From Roseivirga sp. UBA7431 (GTDB taxonomy: Bacteria > Bacteroidota > Bacteroidia > Cytophagales > Cyclobacteriaceae): a stretch of DNA of 12,845 nt. Below are positions 1 to 6,200 of the stretch, piece by piece. Location: positions 1 through 12,845 of the forward strand of contig DLQN01000012.1 in the NCBI GenBank assembly GCA_002477595.1. Reading direction: 5' to 3'. A model generated the notes under the pieces. The model did no database searches, was not told the origin of the DNA, and worked only from the letters and a program-made list of their open reading frames with translations. The stretch's first letter is position 1; each line of letters begins with the position of its first letter. Position numbers and translations under genes: made by a program.

Positions 1-42
1 AAGCACAATCACTACCTTGAAAAGGTACGTGAACCTTTTTAG
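1..42 (+). CDS. C-terminal end of an unidentified protein (partial)
   Basis: Frame 1 is open from the window edge to a TAG at 40-42 and encodes only 13 residues, KHNHYLEKVREPF. The composition (polar, charged, aromatic, ending in Pro-Phe) reads like a normal protein C-terminus. It ends 34 nt before the next plus-strand gene, so it could be the preceding gene of the same transcript. Frame 3 stops by position 18, but frame 2 stays open to a TGA at 49-51, so coding is not proven. The piece is too short to name a family. Confidence 0.35.
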   Translation, partial: KHNHYLEKVREPF

Positions 43-76
43 AGGCTCGTGACTTGTAAAGAAAATCCTTTATGCC

Positions 77-580
77 ATGAAAAGTTTCAAACTTGAATTT
101 CCCAATGCAGAAGGTCAAATGTTATCGGCACGGCTAGAAACGCCTGTGGATAAAAGCCCAAGAGCGTATGCCCTCTTTGCTCATTGTTTTACCTGTTCCA
201 AAAACTTTATGGCAGTCACCAATATCAGCCGAGCACTGACGTCTAAAGGGATAGCTGTTTTAAGGTTTGATTTTACAGGTCTCGGGGATAGTGAAGGTGA
301 GTTTGCTGACACCAATTTTTCGAGCAATGTTCAAGACTTGATTGTGGCGGCAGAGTATCTCAAGGCTGAATATGAGGCACCCAAATTATTGGTCGGACAC
401 TCTTTAGGAGGTGCAGCCGTGTTAATTGCAGCCAGTCAACTGCCCTATGTTGCAGCGGTGGCTACAGTCGGAGCACCTGCCGACCCTCCACATGTAAAGC
501 GCCTGTTTGATGGCGCTCTAGATGAAATTGAAACCTCTGGAAAGGCTAAGGTTCCCTCAGTGGGCGACCTTTCACTATAA
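77..580 (+). CDS. N-terminal fragment: α/β-hydrolase domain with nucleophile Ser
   Basis: This 167-residue reading frame is the upstream half of the split hydrolase–OsmC gene. It carries an oxyanion-hole-like AHCFTCSKN stretch (residues 35-43), the RFDFTGLGDSEG strand-turn (63-74) and the nucleophile elbow GHSLGG with Ser109. After Lys158 (about position 550) the frame leaves the family sequence and gives about nine unrelated residues before a TAA. The catalytic Asp and His lie downstream in the other frame, so this product alone would be an incomplete, probably inactive hydrolase. The ATG at 77 fits the usual family N-terminus. There is no signal peptide, so the intact protein is expected to be cytoplasmic. 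Confidence 0.7.
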   Translation: MKSFKLEFPNAEGQMLSARLETPVDKSPRAYALFAHCFTCSKNFMAVTNISRALTSKGIAVLRFDFTGLGDSEGEFADTNFSSNVQDLIVAAEYLKAEYEAPKLLVGHSLGGAAVLIAASQLPYVAAVATVGAPADPPHVKRLFDGALDEIETSGKAKVPSVGDLSL

Positions 581-651
581 AAAAGCAGTTTATCGATGAC
601 CTTAAGCACTACGAGCAGTCTCAAGTCATTAAGGAGCTCAAGCGTCCACTC

Positions 652-1284
652 TTGATCTTGCACTCTCCTCAAGATGATACAGTAGACATTAAAAATGCTG
701 AAAAGATATATATGGATGCGATGCATCCTAAGAGTTATGTCTCTTTGGATGGTGCAGATCATTTGCTCACAAAAAAAGAGGACGCACTATATGTTGGAGA
801 GGTAATCGCCTCTTGGGCCACGCGTTACATGCCAGAAGCTAAGCCAGATGATTTGACTACAGATCGTCAGGTCGTGGTTCGTAATGAAAAGGAAAGAGGC
901 TTGCTTACAGAGATTATTGCCAATGGACATTACATGATTGCAGATGAACCAAAAGATGTTGGTGGAACCGATTTGGCTGGAACTCCTTATGACCTTCTGG
1001 TCGCTTCCTTAGGTGCTTGCACCGCCATGACGATTCGCCTTTACGCAAATCATAAAGGGCTAGACCTAGAGGAGGTAAAAGTTCATTTGAGTAGAGAAAA
1101 GCGTCATGCGGCAGACGCAGAAAACTTAAACGAAAGTAGCAAGGTTGAGTTTATAGACCGAGAGCTAGAATTGACAGGTAACCTCACTGAAGAACAGCGA
1201 AATAGGATCGTTGAGATAGCCGACCGCTGCCCAGTACATAAGACCCTAACACAGGGGGTAACAATAAATACCAAGCTTAAATAA
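652..1284 (+). CDS. C-terminal fragment: end of hydrolase domain plus OsmC domain
   Basis: This is the downstream half of the split gene. The open frame can be read back to about 550. The TTG at 652 is only the first formal start and lies inside a conserved β-strand (LLILHSPQDD), so it is unlikely to be a true start. The fragment contains the hydrolase acid/base residues (HSPQD; GADH) and then a complete OsmC domain of roughly 140 residues with its two redox cysteines in LGACTAMTIRL and DRCPVHKTL. OsmC domains reduce organic hydroperoxides with a paired-cysteine mechanism. This half could still fold if reinitiation or frameshifting occurs, but no ribosome binding site supporting that is visible. 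Confidence 0.7.
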   Translation: MILHSPQDDTVDIKNAEKIYMDAMHPKSYVSLDGADHLLTKKEDALYVGEVIASWATRYMPEAKPDDLTTDRQVVVRNEKERGLLTEIIANGHYMIADEPKDVGGTDLAGTPYDLLVASLGACTAMTIRLYANHKGLDLEEVKVHLSREKRHAADAENLNESSKVEFIDRELELTGNLTEEQRNRIVEIADRCPVHKTLTQGVTINTKLK

Positions 1285-1387
1285 TCTCTCTTTCCTTAAA
1301 ATAAGGGCACTTAGTAAGTCATTTTTGATTAATTTGTAAGCTTGCACAAAGCTAGAATTGAATCATTATTACTGATAAGGCAGCTGA

Positions 1388-3313
1388 ATGACTGAAATAC
1401 AGCAGATTCTTATACTTCTGGGTGGCTTTGCCATCATAGCCGTGGCGGCTAATCAGATTGCGGGCTTTTTTCAAAAGGCCAAGCTTCCGTTTATTACGGG
1501 CCTACTTGTAATTGGGCTTTTTTCTGGGCCGTTTATCTTCAAGTTGCTACCAAAAGAAGCCGGTTCTGGCCTTCAATTTATTAATGACATTTCCCTCGCA
1601 TTTATCGCCTTTGCCGCTGCGGCAGAACTCTATTTGAAAGAGTTAAGAGGCCAAATGAAGAGCATCAAGTGGATGACCTTCGGCCAGCTGGCTGTCACCT
1701 TCATAGGCAGTTCGGTACTTATCTACTTCTTGTCTGGTCAGATTGAATTCATGCGCGATATGAATAATGGGTCAAAAGTAGCCGTGGCTATTATGATGGC
1801 GACCATATTTGTAGCCCGATCTCCCGCGTCAGCTATTGCCGTAATCAATGAAATGCGGGCTAAAGGGCCATTTGTACAAATGGCAATGGGCGTTACGGTA
1901 ATCAAAGACTTCTTAGTTATCATCCTTTTCGCCATCTGTTTGTCTATTGCCACGTCATTGGTAAACGGGAATCCATTTGATCTACAGTTTTTACTCATAC
2001 TGCTGGCAGAGCTCACGGCTTCTTTTGTCTTGGGCTATTTAGTGGGAAGGATATTAATCTTAGTATTAAAATTTAGAGCCAATGCATATTTGAAAACGGC
2101 CCTCATCTTGGGGGTTGGCTACTCGGTTTATTTACTCTACTATTTCGTTAAGCACTATACGCTCGATAATTTTGGGCATGAGTTTCATATTGAGCCACTT
2201 TTGATTTGTATCATCGGTAGTTTCATCGTCACCAACTACTCTCGTTTTCGATACGAGTTTATTAAGCTGTTAGAAGAGATAGGACCAGTCGTATATATCT
2301 GTTTTTTTACATTAACAGGAGCGTCCGTTTCCATCGATATTTTGATCAAAGTAATTGGGGTAGCCTTTATGCTCTTCGGTATTCGTCTGGTTACAATGAT
2401 TATTGGGTCTATTCTTGGGGGTTCATTAGCAGGAGATTCGGCCTTGTTTAGAAGAATTGGCTGGATGCCGTTTGTAACGCAGGCAGGTGTAGGTCTCGGC
2501 CTTGCAACGATAGTTGCGAATACATTCCCCTCATTTGGAGCAGAGTTTCAAACCATTGTCGTGGCAGTTATTGTCCTGAACCAATTCGTTGGGCCACCAT
2601 TGTTCAAGTGGTCGATTCAACTCGTTGGCGAAGCACGGACTAAGGCGAATACACCTCATTTTGATGGTGTGCGTGATGCAATGATCATAGGAATAGAATC
2701 TCAATCTGTCGCTTTGGCAAGACAGTTAAAGGAGCACAATTGGGAGGCGGAGCTTTTGACTAAGAACAAAGAAATACAAACGGATGAATACCCAGATCTC
2801 GTAGTGCACCAAGTGGATGATTTTGACTATCAAAGTCTAGTTGATAACAATGTTGAAAAGGCTGAAGCGGTAGTGCTAATGCTCACAGATGAAGAGAACT
2901 TGGCCATTGCCGAAATCTTATACGAACGTGTGGGTACAAAAGACATTGTGGTACGACTTAACCACCGTTACAACTTTGAGAAATTCCATAAACTAGATTG
3001 CCTGATCGTAGATCCTGCTACTGCAATGGTAAGCTTAATGGATCACTTGGTAAGATCCCCTCAAGCAGCGACACTCCTATTGGGTATGCAAGAAAACCAA
3101 GACACAATGGATGTCGATGTTCAAAACCCGAATTTACGAGGCCTCGCCCTAAGGGATTTGAGGTTGCCTTCAGATGTTATTGTTCTTTCAGTCAATAGGG
3201 GTGGGCAGAGTATAATTACACACGGTTATACTAGGCTCAGGTTAGGCGATATTCTAACAATCGTTGGTTCTAACAAGAGTCTCGAAGAAGTAGCGCTTCG
3301 TTTTGAGCGATAA
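1388..3313 (+). CDS. CPA2-family cation:proton antiporter with C-terminal RCK/TrkA region
   Basis: This 641-residue inner-membrane protein has about a dozen hydrophobic segments between residues 6 and 415, then a soluble tail. The membrane part matches monovalent cation:proton antiporters of the CPA2 type. The TM region ATIFVARSPASAIAVINEM (139-157) corresponds to the unwound-helix motif, and VTVIKDFLVIILF (169-181) holds the conserved Asp174, here preceded by Lys173 rather than the Asn or Asp of well-studied members. Residues about 430-550 resemble a TrkA-N/RCK domain, but its first nucleotide loop reads IIGIESQSVALA, without a clean GxGxxG. Residues about 572-641 match TrkA-C (LRDLRLPSDVIVLSVNR, GDILTIVG). 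Likely role: K+ or Na+/H+ exchange for pH and ion balance, gated by the tail. The ion is not determined. The start is the ATG 103 nt after the OsmC stop. Confidence 0.88.
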   Translation: MTEIQQILILLGGFAIIAVAANQIAGFFQKAKLPFITGLLVIGLFSGPFIFKLLPKEAGSGLQFINDISLAFIAFAAAAELYLKELRGQMKSIKWMTFGQLAVTFIGSSVLIYFLSGQIEFMRDMNNGSKVAVAIMMATIFVARSPASAIAVINEMRAKGPFVQMAMGVTVIKDFLVIILFAICLSIATSLVNGNPFDLQFLLILLAELTASFVLGYLVGRILILVLKFRANAYLKTALILGVGYSVYLLYYFVKHYTLDNFGHEFHIEPLLICIIGSFIVTNYSRFRYEFIKLLEEIGPVVYICFFTLTGASVSIDILIKVIGVAFMLFGIRLVTMIIGSILGGSLAGDSALFRRIGWMPFVTQAGVGLGLATIVANTFPSFGAEFQTIVVAVIVLNQFVGPPLFKWSIQLVGEARTKANTPHFDGVRDAMIIGIESQSVALARQLKEHNWEAELLTKNKEIQTDEYPDLVVHQVDDFDYQSLVDNNVEKAEAVVLMLTDEENLAIAEILYERVGTKDIVVRLNHRYNFEKFHKLDCLIVDPATAMVSLMDHLVRSPQAATLLLGMQENQDTMDVDVQNPNLRGLALRDLRLPSDVIVLSVNRGGQSIITHGYTRLRLGDILTIVGSNKSLEEVALRFER

Positions 3314-3314
3314 G

Positions 3315-3338
3315 GAATTGACCTCTCATCAATTCTTT
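3315..3338 (+). terminator. Weak stem-loop after the antiporter gene
   Basis: GAATTGA at 3315-3321 pairs perfectly with TCAATTC at 3329-3335 across a 7-nt loop, and is followed by TTT. It begins 2 nt past the antiporter stop codon. The stem is short and AT-rich and the T-tract is minimal, so termination may be partial and the amidohydrolase downstream could be co-transcribed. Confidence 0.35.
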
Positions 3339-3386
3339 CAAGTTGCTTTCAGTTAGAGCGATTATATTGATTGAAAATCTAGCCAT

Positions 3387-4748
3387 ATGAGAACCTTCAT
3401 AACTCGTTTTACTTTTTTATTATTTGGTGTTTTTCTGATTGGAAGCCTTTCAGCTCAGAATCTCTATATCACAGGCGGATCATACTTTGATGTCGAATCA
3501 GGTGAAATGATAAAGAATCAAGGCATTGTCGTGCGTAGCGGAAAATTCGTTCGCGTGAATGAGTCCCTCAATTCTTCCGAAGGATATGAACTCCTTCAAC
3601 TTAGTGACGACCAATACTTATTGCCAGGAATTTTTGACTTGCATGCACATTATCGCGTAACATTTGATGGGGTAAGGCGAGATGAAGTCGAAGCCAATCC
3701 CGTAATTTTTCTAGCGAATGGGGTTACCTCTACTTTTCCAGGGGGTGAAATTCAGCCAGAAGTAATGTTGGAGGCTAGACTAAAGATTGATCGAGGCGAG
3801 AAGATTGGTGCACGTATTCATAGCTCAGGCCCCTACTTTGGAACCGCTTTTCCGGCATGGAATAGAGGAACAACCATAGAAGATATTTATGCGACCGTTG
3901 ATAAATGGGCAGCGCTAGGAGTTTCAGGGTTTAAGGCTAAAGGCATCTCTCCGGTATTGCTCAAGGCCTTAATTGAAAGAGCGCATTTACACGGATTACC
4001 AGTTACAGGTCATCTAGGCTCAGGTTTTAGAAATACTGTCAACCCAAGAGATGCAATTGATATGGGCATCGATCGAATAGAACACTTTCTCGGAGGAGAT
4101 GCCATTCCGAATACACAATCGGCATACGCTACACTTCAAGACTTGGACGTGAACGATCCTGCTGTCGATAAGCAAATTGATCATTTTATTGATAATGGCG
4201 TTTTCTTTGACGCCACTTTAACGGCCTACGGCTACTATGGTCATAGAAAAGAGTTTTACGATTACTGGCATGAAGAGCGCAAGTATCTGACACCATATGC
4301 CTTTGAAATCACGAAAGAAACGCGCCAAGATTTGGGTATGTTTCAGAAGATATTTGATGTGAAGAAGGTCACTGTCAAAAAGTATTTTGACAAAGGAGGT
4401 AAGATTACTTTAGGAACGGATCATCCGTCAGTGGGAGAGTACATTCCTGGGTTTAGTGCCCATAGAGAAATGGAAGCCTTGGTCTCTATTGGAATCCCGA
4501 ATGCTGATGTGCTAAAGATTGCTACAATCAATGGGGCCGAGGCGCTTAGGAAGAGTGATATCCTTGGAAGTATCACGGTGAGCAAACTAGCAGATGCCTT
4601 TGTAATCAATGGAAATCCTTTGACAGAGATTACAAATACGCGAAACGTTCAGCAGGTGATCAAAGGAGGAAAAGTATTCGACTCAAAAGCCTTATTGAAA
4701 AGTGTTGAAGGTAAAATGGGTCCAAAAAGCGAGTTGGATTGGAGATAG
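3387..4748 (+). CDS. Exported metal-dependent amidohydrolase
   Basis: This 453-residue protein begins with a signal peptide (hydrophobic core about residues 8-20, probable cleavage SLSA/QN after Ala23), so it should act in the periplasm or envelope. The rest is an amidohydrolase-superfamily TIM barrel with its flanking β-sandwich. The visible metal ligands are His86 and His88 (DLHAHYR), a candidate carboxylated Lys at 183 or 185 (GFKAKG), His209 (TGHLG), His233 (IEHFLG) and catalytic Asp345 (GTDHP). The C-terminal LADAFVINGNPL stretch (401-412) is the usual return to the β-sandwich. The pattern resembles imidazolonepropionase/prolidase-like secreted amidohydrolases, which cleave cyclic amides or C-terminal dipeptides. 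The true substrate cannot be read from sequence, and neighbours do not help. The start is the ATG giving a proper signal peptide. Confidence 0.88.
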   Translation: MRTFITRFTFLLFGVFLIGSLSAQNLYITGGSYFDVESGEMIKNQGIVVRSGKFVRVNESLNSSEGYELLQLSDDQYLLPGIFDLHAHYRVTFDGVRRDEVEANPVIFLANGVTSTFPGGEIQPEVMLEARLKIDRGEKIGARIHSSGPYFGTAFPAWNRGTTIEDIYATVDKWAALGVSGFKAKGISPVLLKALIERAHLHGLPVTGHLGSGFRNTVNPRDAIDMGIDRIEHFLGGDAIPNTQSAYATLQDLDVNDPAVDKQIDHFIDNGVFFDATLTAYGYYGHRKEFYDYWHEERKYLTPYAFEITKETRQDLGMFQKIFDVKKVTVKKYFDKGGKITLGTDHPSVGEYIPGFSAHREMEALVSIGIPNADVLKIATINGAEALRKSDILGSITVSKLADAFVINGNPLTEITNTRNVQQVIKGGKVFDSKALLKSVEGKMGPKSELDWR

Positions 4749-4755
4749 GTAGTTG

Positions 4756-4773
4756 GTCAGAAATGACTTTTTT
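4756..4773 (+). terminator. Possible terminator after the amidohydrolase
   Basis: A small hairpin, GTCA at 4756-4759 and TGAC at 4764-4767 closing a GAAA tetraloop, is followed at once by six T (4768-4773), 8 nt past the stop codon. The 4-bp stem is short, but the GNRA loop and T-run fit a Rho-independent terminator. A second small hairpin (CTCC/GGAG, 4775-4785) follows. Confidence 0.4.
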
Positions 4774-4805
4774 CCTCCTTTGGAGAAGGTTAGTAAAGTA
4801 TCAAT

Positions 4806-4885
4806 CGTCATCCTGAACTCGTTTCAGGATCTTAAATAATCCAGAAAACTGTGATGCTAGACTCTGAAATAAATTCAGAATGACG
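4806..4885. repeat. REP-like palindromic element, two inverted 27-bp arms
   Basis: The left arm (4806-4832, starting CGTCATCCTGAA) and the right arm (4859-4885, ending TTCAGAATGACG) are inverted copies matching at 21 of 27 positions. Each arm is also a hairpin on its own: ATCCTGAA/TTCAGGAT (4810-4817 with 4823-4830, 8 bp, 5-nt loop) and TCTGAA/TTCAGA (4863-4868 with 4874-4879). The element fills most of the 170-bp gap between two convergent genes, the usual location of REP/BIME-like sequences. The CGTCATnCTGAA core resembles dispersed repeats I recall from many bacterial intergenic regions. It may also end or protect transcripts from both sides. Only one copy is in this window, so dispersal is inferred. 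Confidence 0.7.
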
Positions 4886-4918
4886 TGAATTTGTATACTA
4901 TCAATTATGAACGAAGGC

Positions 4919-5431
4919 TTAATTACCACCATCCCCTCCGCTTTCTTTCTTCTCTTGCATTTTCTTTTCGATGCCGCGTTTACGCATCATCATTCGTCTT
5001 TTACCTGTTTGCGTTCGTCCAACGGAATCTTGTCGATCTACACGCCCTTTTTGGCCACCGATATTATTTCTACCTCGTTGTCCACGAAACCTCTGACCTT
5101 TTCCTTTACCCTCTTTTTGAAACTGTTCGTATTTCGCCCACTGCTCAGGCGTAAGAATGTTTTTCATGCGTTCCATGCGCGCTTGCTTTTCTACAAAAGC
5201 ATCTCTTTTCATCTCTTCACGTAAAGCCTTCATTTTTTCTATGGTAGCTTTTCTACTTTCTTGATTTGCCTTCAACTCCTTGTCAAGTTGTGTTTTTTGC
5301 TTGTCTGACAACTCTAGCTTAGCAGCCATCTGCTCAGTTTGTAGGAGCGTTTTGTTCCTGTCTTGTGCTAAGACTTGCCCGGCTGAAAAGATGACTGTGA
5401 GTATAAGTGTGATTTTTAATATTGACCTCAT
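4919..5431 (-). CDS. Secreted Spy/LTxxQ-like protein with basic tail
   Basis: This is a small exported protein of 170 residues when started at the ATG at 5431, which places a clean signal peptide at the N-terminus (MRSILKITLILTVIFSAGQVLA, probable cleavage after Ala22 before QD). An in-frame ATG at 5476 would add 15 residues that spoil the signal peptide, so I reject it. The mature part is highly charged and helical (about residues 28-107), with LELSDKQKTQLDKEL and later ILTPEQWAKYEQF. These resemble the paired LTxxQ-type motifs of Spy/CpxP-like periplasmic proteins, which act as chaperones or envelope-stress sensors. From about residue 108 to the end the sequence is Gly/Arg/Lys/Gln-rich low complexity. 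No metal-binding motif is apparent. Function is inferred from weak family resemblance only. Confidence 0.75.
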   Translation of the reverse strand: MRSILKITLILTVIFSAGQVLAQDRNKTLLQTEQMAAKLELSDKQKTQLDKELKANQESRKATIEKMKALREEMKRDAFVEKQARMERMKNILTPEQWAKYEQFQKEGKGKGQRFRGQRGRNNIGGQKGRVDRQDSVGRTQTGKRRMMMRKRGIEKKMQEKKESGGDGGN

Positions 5432-5530
5432 GATTCTTTCATTTAAATACACCATTTGGATGTAAGCGAAAGACAAAGGTTTAATTCGCCTTAAGAAAGA
5501 ATGTGATAAGAAGGAGTGCTAAGAGATAGC

Positions 5531-6073
5531 TTAAAGCACGCTAAAAGGGACAGTCACTTTGGTGTGATCCCAGGCTAAGATCAGCGCTGGAGTGCCATTG
5601 TCCTCAGTAAAATCGATTGTGAATAGCTCGACTACGTCTGGTAAATTCTCTAGTCTGGCAGTCACATTGACAATGTCACTTTCGGGGAAATAATCGGTAC
5701 CCCAATCAGGAATTTGACTATTAAATATGACGGTCCAAGAGGAAGCGTCAGGTATGGTAATTAAAGAATATTTACCAGCAGGTAAGCGTTGATCTTCCCC
5801 AAACACAATGTCTCTAGAAACCTCAATTACTGTGGGTTCATTAGCGCCTGTTCTCCACCATTTTCCGAAAGGAACGAGGTCACCAAAAATCTCTCTTCCC
5901 TTCTTTGAAGGCCTGCTATAAGTTACTTTGATGTTTACATCGCTGCTGGTGTACTGTGCAGTAGACTCTGGGCTGTACTGTTTTGTCTGGTACAACATAT
6001 ACTGTTGAACCGCGATAATTGCGAGCAATGCAATGATTACTACGCCTACAATGTAGATGACCCGCTTAGACAT
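5531..6073 (-). CDS. Membrane-anchored DUF2911 protein
   Basis: This 180-residue protein has a single N-terminal hydrophobic helix (about residues 5-23) following a short basic start, so it is probably tethered to the membrane with the domain outside the cytoplasm. The rest matches DUF2911, a β-rich domain common in Bacteroidota: SRPSKKGREIFGDLVPFGKWWRTGANEPT begins at residue 53 (conserved features RP, GR.IFG.LVP.G, WRTGANE), followed by LPAGKYSLITIP (97-108) and WTVIFN (113-118). The biochemical role of DUF2911 is unknown. It lies 99 nt upstream of the Spy-like gene on the same strand, so the two may share a transcript. A TATATTTA box lies 6 nt before its ATG (plus-strand 6080-6087). Confidence 0.85.
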   Translation of the reverse strand: MSKRVIYIVGVVIIALLAIIAVQQYMLYQTKQYSPESTAQYTSSDVNIKVTYSRPSKKGREIFGDLVPFGKWWRTGANEPTVIEVSRDIVFGEDQRLPAGKYSLITIPDASSWTVIFNSQIPDWGTDYFPESDIVNVTARLENLPDVVELFTIDFTEDNGTPALILAWDHTKVTVPFSVL

Positions 6074-6188
6074 AATGTGTAAATATACCCATTTGGGCGA
6101 TTGGATAGGCTTTTTTTCAGCCCTTGTTATTTGATCGGTCTATTTCCTTTTTTAATTCATGTCTTGTACTTGTTGAATCCCTTTTCCA

Positions 6189-6196
6189 TATCTTTG
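6189..6196 (+). promoter_or_regulatory. Bacteroidota-type -7 box (TATCTTTG) of glyQS
   Basis: TATCTTTG fits the TAnnTTTG -7 consensus of the primary sigma factor in Bacteroidota. A TTG at 6164-6166 lies 22 nt upstream as a possible -33 element, at the long end of the normal spacing. Transcription usually begins a few nucleotides past the box, so the mRNA would start at or within a few nucleotides of the ATG at 6201. Confidence 0.6.
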
Positions 6197-6200
6197 CGGC

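Larger units (their letters stand above)
77..1284 (+). pseudogene. Frameshifted α/β-hydrolase–OsmC fusion gene
   Basis: This is one ancestral gene split by a single-base deletion. Frame 2 runs from the ATG at 77 and stops at 578-580. From about 553 the correct protein continues in frame 1 (SLSGRPFTIKKQFIDDLKHY) to the TAA ending at 1284. Restoring one base in the GTTCCC stretch at 551-556 gives a continuous protein of 402 residues, the usual size for bifunctional alpha/beta hydrolase/OsmC proteins. In the restored protein the hydrolase triad is Ser109 (GHSLGG), Asp200 (HSPQD) and His229 (GADH). The OsmC redox cysteines are Cys315 (GACTAMT) and Cys385 (DRCPVH). The family combines a serine-hydrolase fold with an organic-hydroperoxide-reductase-like OsmC domain; its natural substrate is not settled. 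Every catalytic residue is intact, so either the lesion is very recent or it is a sequencing error. Confidence 0.85.

Noticed and set aside
445..762. Minus-strand open frame of 105 codons opposite the hydrolase–OsmC frameshift
   Set aside because: It mirrors the plus-strand coding sequence, has no recognisable domain, and the plus strand shows clear family motifs in both frames.
1329..1336. Promoter -7 box (TTAATTTG) for the antiporter
   Set aside because: Mismatch at the conserved A and no convincing -33 element.
4806..4885. CRISPR array or insertion-sequence end
   Set aside because: Only two inverted arms, no regular direct repeats with spacers, no transposase gene and no target-site duplication seen.
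4885..5224. Plus-strand open frames of 89 and 105 codons over the Spy-like gene
   Set aside because: They are low-complexity shadows of a Lys/Arg/Glu-rich gene; the minus strand has a signal peptide and LTxxQ-like motifs.
5432..5476. Longer start of the Spy-like protein at the ATG at 5476
   Set aside because: The extra 15 residues would bury the signal peptide; starting at 5431 gives a typical one.
5474..5481. Promoter -7 box (AACCTTTG, minus strand) for the Spy-like gene
   Set aside because: One mismatch at a key position and no TTG at the right distance upstream; too weak to list.
6074..6200. T-box or riboswitch before glyQS
   Set aside because: The -7 box lies next to the start codon, leaving no transcribed leader to hold a structured element.
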